From the NCBI RefSeq assembly GCF_000374085.1, contig NZ_KB893422.1:36697-100696 (forward strand): DNA of 64,000 nt. Direction: 5' to 3'. Under the pieces are notes generated by a model. The model was not told the DNA's origin. It saw only the letters and a program-made list of their open reading frames with translations, and ran no database searches. Shown here piece after piece: positions 59,301-64,000 of the stretch. A program made the position numbers and the translations under genes. The DNA comes from Spirosoma spitsbergense DSM 19989 (GTDB taxonomy: Bacteria; Bacteroidota; Bacteroidia; Cytophagales; Spirosomataceae). Numbering within the stretch: position 1 is the first letter of the stretch; each line of letters starts with the position of its first letter.

Positions 59301-60818
59301 ATGACGATAAAAACCCTCATCCTGTCCGTTTTCGTCTTCCTGTGCATTTCCTCATCGCTGATAGCGCAGCCGGTTGCTAAAACATCGGCCAAGCCACGCA
59401 CTATCATTACGACCGATGGCGAGGTCGATGATGTCGACACGTTTATCCGGATGTTGCTGTATAGCAACGAGTTTAATGTGGTGGGGCTGGTGTACAGTAG
59501 TTCGCAGTGGCACTACAAAGGGGATGGTAAAGGCACCAAATTCACCTCCGAGATGGCCAGTACTGTAAAACGATACGGCGAACTCACGGAGCTACGCTGG
59601 CCCGGCACTACCTGGATGGAGGAGTACATCAACAAGTACCGGGAGGTGTATCCTAACCTGACCAAACATGCAAAAGGCTACCCCACGCCCGATTATCTGC
59701 TGAGTCTCGTACGAATCGGCAACATTGATTTCGAAGGCGAGATGAACCGTGATACGGAAGGGTCGGATTTTATCAAGACCATTTTGCTCGATAATGATCC
59801 CAGTCCAGTTTACCTCCAAATCTGGGGCGGCACCAATACCGTGGCCCGCGCCCTGAAATCCATTGAAGACCAGTATAAAAATACGCCCAACTGGCCGACA
59901 ATCGCCAAAAAAGTAAGTGACAAAGCCATCATCTACGCCGTACTGGACCAGGATGCTACCTACCAGACATACGTGGCTCCGAACTGGCCGCACATCAAAG
60001 TGCTGTACAATGCCGATCAGTTCTGGAGTTTTGCCTACCTGTGGCCCCGTGTTGTTCCAGCCGAATTGCAGACCTACCTGAGTGGAAAGTGGTTTGCCGA
60101 ACACATCAAATTTAACCACGGGCCGTTGCTAAGTGCCTACTACCTCTGGGGCGATGGTCAGAAAATTGCGGGTGATCCCGAACACACGCATGGCGATCCG
60201 GAAGAAGCCAAAAAATACAAACTGAACCAGTATGACTTCATTTCGGAAGGGGATTCACCCGCGTTTTTCTACCTGATTGATGTGGGCCTTCGCAGCAAGG
60301 AAGACGTTTCGTACGGGGGCTGGGGTGGGCGCATGATCCGGTCAGCAACCAATCCTTACCGCTGGGAAGATGGCAAAACCGTAACCGACTACGACCCGTA
60401 CACAAAAAAACAGGATGCTGCCTACCCGCAAACACGCTGGATTCCGGCCCTGCAAAACGACTTTGCCGCCCGCGCCGACTGGTGCGTGAAATCCTATACA
60501 GAAGCGAATCACCCACCCGTTGTCAGCCTCACGCATGCCCACGACCTGCGGGTGAAACCGGGGCATCGCGTAACCCTGAGCGGCTCCGCCACCGACCCCG
60601 ACAGCAACCCGGTTAGCTATCGGTGGTGGCAGTATGAAGAAGTGGACTCGTACCCGGGTAACGTAATGATTCAGCAGCCGGATCAGGCAAAAACATCGTT
60701 TGTCGTACCTAGAGATGCGTCAGCCGGGCAAACCATTCACCTGATTCTGGAAGTGACCGATAAAGGAACCCCGGCCCTAACCCGTTATCGACGCGTTATT
60801 GCGACGGTTGTTGATTGA
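59301..60818 (+). CDS. DUF1593 exported nucleoside-hydrolase-like protein
   Basis: 505 residues with a signal peptide (TLILSVFVFLCISSSLIAQ). The start TIITTDGEVDDVDTFIRMLLYSNEF resembles the DxDxxDD metal loop of nucleoside hydrolases, and the body has the DUF1593 blocks SSSQWHYKGDGKGT, WGGTNTVARALKSIE, VLDQDATYQTYVAPNWPHIK and FISEGDSPAFFYLIDVGLRS. A C-terminal Ig-like (PKD/DUF5060-type) part begins at HPPVVSLTHAHDLRVKPGHRVTLSGSATDPD. The substrate is not known; DUF1593 proteins often accompany polysaccharide use. Upstream lies the kinase-like gene, ~40 nt away on the same strand. Confidence 0.88.
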   Translation: MTIKTLILSVFVFLCISSSLIAQPVAKTSAKPRTIITTDGEVDDVDTFIRMLLYSNEFNVVGLVYSSSQWHYKGDGKGTKFTSEMASTVKRYGELTELRWPGTTWMEEYINKYREVYPNLTKHAKGYPTPDYLLSLVRIGNIDFEGEMNRDTEGSDFIKTILLDNDPSPVYLQIWGGTNTVARALKSIEDQYKNTPNWPTIAKKVSDKAIIYAVLDQDATYQTYVAPNWPHIKVLYNADQFWSFAYLWPRVVPAELQTYLSGKWFAEHIKFNHGPLLSAYYLWGDGQKIAGDPEHTHGDPEEAKKYKLNQYDFISEGDSPAFFYLIDVGLRSKEDVSYGGWGGRMIRSATNPYRWEDGKTVTDYDPYTKKQDAAYPQTRWIPALQNDFAARADWCVKSYTEANHPPVVSLTHAHDLRVKPGHRVTLSGSATDPDSNPVSYRWWQYEEVDSYPGNVMIQQPDQAKTSFVVPRDASAGQTIHLILEVTDKGTPALTRYRRVIATVVD

Positions 60819-60829
60819 TACATACCGGC

Positions 60830-62368
60830 TTAGTCATCGATCAGCACTTTATACTCCGGGTCTTCCATGATATTCACCTCAATGAGGCTTTTAGCATTCG
60901 TCAGAAGTCGGCGGCAATCGGGGCTCAGGTGTTTCAGGTGAACGGTTTTGCCGGCCTGTTGATAACTGGCCGTGAGTTTACTCAGTGCTTCGATGCCCGA
61001 CATATCCGCCACCCGGCTGTCCTGAAAATCAATGATAACTTCGTCGGGGTCACCGGCTACGTCGAACTTCTCCCGGAAGGCCGTCACTGAGCCGAAGAAC
61101 AGTGGTCCGTACAGTTCATAATGCTTGACGCCTGCTTCGTCGATGTGCTTTCTGGCGCGAATACGCCGGGCATTTTCCCAGGCAAATACCAGGGCTGAAA
61201 TAATAACACCAATCAGCACCGCCAGTGCCAGATTATGGAACAGAACCGTTACGCCCGCCACCAGTACCATCACCATCACATCGTGCCACGGCATTTTGCC
61301 GAAGGTTTTCAAACTGGCCCACTCGAAGGTGCCGATAGCCACCATAATCATCACGCCGGTCAGCGCAGCCATCGGCAGTTTTTCGATGACTGGGGCACCG
61401 AACATGATAAACGCCAGCAGCATAACCGACGCAACAATACCCGACAGCCGGGCCCGCGCACCCGACGAAATATTAATCAGGCTTTGGCCAATCATGGCGC
61501 ATCCCCCCATGCCCGACAAAAAGCCACTGGTTACGTTGGCAACACCCTGGGCCACACACTCTTTGTTTCCACGGCCCCGGGTGTTGGTAATTTCGTCGAT
61601 CAGATTGAGTGTCAGCAGGCTTTCTACCAGGCCTACTCCGGCCACAATCAGCGCGTACGGAAAAATGATGGAGAGCGTTTCCAGCGTAAATGGCAGGGCG
61701 GGAATGTGGAATGGCGGAAAGCCCCCCTCAATGGAGGCAATGTCGCCCACGGTGCGCGTGTCGATGTTCAGGCCAATAGCAATCAGCGACACCACAATGA
61801 TAGCCACCAGCGATGATGGAACGGCTTTCGTTAGCCGGGGTAATCCCCAGATAATACCCATCGTCAAAACAACCAGCCCCAGCATGGTAACTAACGGGGT
61901 GCCTGACAGCCAATGCTGTGCACCCGATGCATCGGCCGTTTTGAACTGCGCCATCTGCGAAAGAAAAATAACGATGGCCAGTCCGTTGACGAACCCAAAC
62001 ATAACGGGCTGCGGCACCAGCCGGATAAATTTCCCCAGGCGTAGCAGACCCGCCCCAATCTGCATCAGCCCTGCCAGTATAACGGCGGCAAATACATACT
62101 CAACGCCATGCTCCAGCACCAGGCTCACCAGCACCACAGCAACCGCCCCGGTAGCCCCGGAAATCATACCAGGCCGCCCGCCCAGAATGGAGGTAATGAG
62201 GCCCATCGTGAAAGCGGCATACAGGCCGGTAAGCGGAGACAGGCCGGCAATCAGCGCAAACGCAACCGCTTCGGGAATGAGGGCCAGTGCTACCGTAAGC
62301 CCGGAAAGTACTTCGTTTTTATAGTCGACACGCTGTTTGAAATCAAACAGATTGAGATAAGAATGCAT
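60830..62368 (-). CDS. SulP-family inorganic anion transporter
   Basis: 512 residues. The SLC26/SulP core has the start [31 protein letters not shown], the conserved [25 protein letters not shown], and [26 protein letters not shown]; the C-terminal STAS domain (about 400-505: [49 protein letters not shown]) is complete. Members carry sulfate, bicarbonate or similar anions; the substrate cannot be read from sequence. It stands alone and converges with the DUF1593 gene; the 12-nt gap leaves no room for a separate hairpin. Confidence 0.94.
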   Translation of the reverse strand: MHSYLNLFDFKQRVDYKNEVLSGLTVALALIPEAVAFALIAGLSPLTGLYAAFTMGLITSILGGRPGMISGATGAVAVVLVSLVLEHGVEYVFAAVILAGLMQIGAGLLRLGKFIRLVPQPVMFGFVNGLAIVIFLSQMAQFKTADASGAQHWLSGTPLVTMLGLVVLTMGIIWGLPRLTKAVPSSLVAIIVVSLIAIGLNIDTRTVGDIASIEGGFPPFHIPALPFTLETLSIIFPYALIVAGVGLVESLLTLNLIDEITNTRGRGNKECVAQGVANVTSGFLSGMGGCAMIGQSLINISSGARARLSGIVASVMLLAFIMFGAPVIEKLPMAALTGVMIMVAIGTFEWASLKTFGKMPWHDVMVMVLVAGVTVLFHNLALAVLIGVIISALVFAWENARRIRARKHIDEAGVKHYELYGPLFFGSVTAFREKFDVAGDPDEVIIDFQDSRVADMSGIEALSKLTASYQQAGKTVHLKHLSPDCRRLLTNAKSLIEVNIMEDPEYKVLIDD

Positions 62369-63107
62369 ACTGGTTTTATCAATTACAATGAATAAATAGC
62401 AAGATTACCGGGTGTAATAACTGCGAAATGATTACAGGATATTTGTATCGAACAAGACCAGGGCCGTAAGGCACTGGATGAACAGAAAGAAATCCCCCAT
62501 GCGTTAGCACTGGCAGGTTGCAATCGGTAAAGAATGAAGCAGTCAGGTGGTTAATCGGGCAAAAAACTATGCGAACGCTCAGCAGTCACCGGGCGGTGCT
62601 GCATCCTAACGGCAGAGTGTCAGAAAGGGCTTTATCAGGGTGGAGTACTCGTCAAGTGATACTGGCATTCGTTGCTTTATTCTGCAAAAATCGACGAATT
62701 TGTCCGATAAAAGGCATAAGCACCGGAGTTACTTCCAATAAGTACAAACAAACCTCCTTTAATGCTATCGGCACTAATGATTTCGTGTTATTTACCTTCT
62801 GCTCCTCCCACCGAAGGGACAGAAGATGAATGTAAGATAAAGTTGTATCAGGGCCGTAATGACCAACCGGAGCGGTTGATTAATTTATGCGAATACGGAA
62901 TTAACGACGGCCCGTTATGGCCCTAACGGAGGCAGGAGTGAGTATAATAGAGCGAAAAATAGTAGTTGGTAAAAACGACTTTTCGACGGCATACTAGTCG
63001 ACTATTCGGAGAACGCAGTAGGTATCCCAGTGTCTGCTCCGAATAGTTACTTTTATGCCAGAAAAATAAATAAAGGTAAAGCGGTCAAAGTTTACATTCA
63101 CCGCCTG
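62369..63107. other. 739-nt stretch without a convincing gene
   Basis: The plus-strand ORF at 62518-62829 (103 codons) is rich in Arg and Ser without coherent domains and is probably chance. The right part contains an 11-bp inverted repeat ACTATTCGGAG (63001-63011) and complement (63037-63047), ~60-105 nt downstream of the minus-strand gene at 63108, likely its terminator. No tRNA, RNA gene or repeat family is recognised. Confidence 0.5.
63001..63047 (-). terminator. hairpin downstream of the TonB-C-like gene
   Basis: An 11-bp perfect inverted repeat with a 25-nt interior that contains an additional short complement (GCAG/CTGC). Position fits the 3' end of the minus-strand gene at 63108. Confidence 0.5.
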
Positions 63108-63629
63108 TTATTTCACCTGTCTGCTGGCTGGCATGGCGTTGATTCCCTGTAGCGTGCCGGGACTGAACGCAAATACCTTCACTTCGCTTAGCAAAATTCG
63201 TTCCTTATTATCATAACTCCGGGGTAGCACATTGGTCGGCACAATAGGGTTGGGCCCTTCCCGGTAATGGGTAAAGCAAAAAGCAATGGGCAGGATGTAT
63301 TTTCCGGCCAGTGCAGGACTCAGGGGCGGCATGTGCTTCAGTCCCGCTTCTATCTCATAATCAAACCTATAGTTCTTACTCATTTGGGTGCTCATTTTAG
63401 GATAAAGCACGGAAACATCCCGAATATGCCCCGTTTCGTCGATACTGAATCCGGCATAGAAACGACCATAAACAGCTCTGGAAGCGGGTTCGGCAGGATA
63501 GTGTATCCACTGGACAATAGTCTGATTAAAAACCGGGTCCTGCTCCAGCGCAGCAGGCGCATTTTGTGCACTCACCAGTCGGCTCAGCAATAATAGGCTT
63601 AGCAGGATCGCTTTCGTCAGTTTACCCAT
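63108..63629 (-). CDS. exported TonB C-terminal-like domain protein
   Basis: 173 residues with a signal peptide (LTKAILLSLLLLSRLVSAQ). The middle part, WIHYPAEPASRAVYGRFYAGFSIDETGHIRDVSVLYPKMS, matches the TonB C-terminal domain (VxFxIDxxGxIxDVxVL pattern), without the transmembrane/Pro-rich part of true TonB. Proteins of this type are common in Bacteroidota and presumably bind envelope partners. The rest is unremarkable. It lies between the long gene-poor stretch and the transposase fragment. Confidence 0.75.
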   Translation of the reverse strand: MGKLTKAILLSLLLLSRLVSAQNAPAALEQDPVFNQTIVQWIHYPAEPASRAVYGRFYAGFSIDETGHIRDVSVLYPKMSTQMSKNYRFDYEIEAGLKHMPPLSPALAGKYILPIAFCFTHYREGPNPIVPTNVLPRSYDNKERILLSEVKVFAFSPGTLQGINAMPASRQVK

Positions 63630-63755
63630 CTTTTTACCTTTTTATTAAACTTTTAATATACGTTATACAATTTTTATATACAATAATTTTGCCAATAATA
63701 ATTTTTCACACTAAATTAAGTGGTACTCTGACAATTCTTGTGGTTAACTTGGTCT

Positions 63756-64000
63756 ATGCAGGAAACCGACTTCTACCAACAGCTTTTAGCCTTGCCTGAT
63801 TTGCAGGTGCAGCGGGTCGAATATACACCGACTCGAATTACACTATTTTGCCAACTCCAAACCAACAGCCAGGCCTGCCCTTCCTGTCTCAAGCAAACCA
63901 CCCAACTCAATCAGTACTTAACCAGGCAAGTGCGCGATCTAGATATGTCGGGCCGCCAAGTCTGGTTGCACATACGTATCCGCCAGTTCATCTGTCAAGA
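63756..64000 (+). mobile_element. 5' end of an ISL3-family transposase gene (cut by window edge)
   Basis: 81 codons from the ATG at 63756 to the window edge, no stop. It reads MQETDFYQQLLALPDLQVQR..., then ACPSCLKQTTQLNQYLTRQVRDLD, with the zinc-ribbon CPSC, and MSGRQVWLHIRIRQFICQ, the start of the second Cys region. This is the N-terminal zinc-binding part of ISL3-family transposases. The rest of the element lies beyond the window; the left inverted repeat is probably in the AT-rich sequence around 63700-63740, but I cannot mark it. Confidence 0.85.

Noticed and set aside
61125..62324. Long plus-strand ORF (399 codons) opposite the SulP gene
   Set aside because: It is the antisense of a clearly conserved SulP transporter; its translation is rich in Ser, Thr, Pro and Arg with no domain.
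62518..62829. 103-codon plus-strand ORF in the gene-poor stretch
   Set aside because: Rich in Arg and Ser with no domain or hydrophobic pattern; most likely chance.

Overview
The window reads as a chromosomal segment of a Cytophagales-type member of the Bacteroidota, most like Spirosoma and its relatives. This rests on gene content: an ECF sigma factor/FecR/SusC/SusD cluster, a very large cell-surface protein with a type IX secretion (T9SS) sorting tail, DUF6089 outer-membrane barrels next to NAD kinase, bacillithiol deacetylase BshB1, and several -7 boxes of the Bacteroidota form TAnnTTTG. Species-level placement is inference. I saw no rRNA, tRNA, CRISPR array or prophage. The only mobile element is the 5' end of an ISL3-type transposase running off the right edge.

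Layout. 1-2.3 kb: tail of a DUF1501 protein, a NIPSNAP protein and an exported RidA. 2.3-12.4 kb: housekeeping genes, including CCA-adding enzyme overlapping a degenerate Sua5/YrdC protein, an AI-2E/PerM-type permease, a nitrilase-fold protein with a substituted catalytic triad, BshB1, two tandem DUF6089 barrels, NAD kinase, an AcuB-like CBS protein and an alpha/beta hydrolase. 12.7-17.5 kb: an FAD oxidoreductase, an exported carboxylesterase divergent from a NUDIX-type regulator with a perfect 17-bp palindrome between them, and a membrane metallopeptidase. 17.5-22.0 kb: the 1500-residue Ig-repeat T9SS protein. 22.3-28.9 kb: OxyR, an exported protein, ferrochelatase, a methionine-type aminotransferase, an AhpD-like protein overlapping a mycofactocin-type SDR, and a di-haem cytochrome c. 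29-31.3 kb: an unrecognised 359-residue protein and an OmpA-family protein. 31.4-37.9 kb, all on the minus strand: an EamA transporter, a DUF5615/DUF433 toxin-antitoxin pair, a 633-residue protein with an XPB/Ssl2-like C terminus, and a SNF2 helicase.

38.1-46.2 kb looks like a general-stress island: dodecin, glycine-zipper OmpA, DUF2945, DUF2383, GlgX, a PPOX-type general stress protein, a YdaT-like peptide, a membrane-anchored SDR and a TspO-like membrane protein. Two kinds of short inverted repeat recur in its intergenic regions. 46.3-53.2 kb is a complete FecI-FecR-SusC-SusD import module with no glycan-degrading enzyme beside it. 53.2-64 kb: UvrB, a thioesterase, an NTF2-like protein, a serine beta-lactamase-like hydrolase, a lipoprotein, a minimal kinase-like protein, a DUF1593 hydrolase, a SulP anion transporter, a TonB-C-like exported protein and the ISL3 transposase fragment.

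Across the window, convergent gene pairs tend to be separated by very long perfect hairpins (13-30 bp arms), in one case containing both stop codons. Two minus-strand gene pairs are separated instead by long palindromes built of shuffled short words. The best leads are the NUDIX operator, the helicase pair, the stress island with its motifs, the mycofactocin-type SDR pair, the minimal kinase and the substituted nitrilase.
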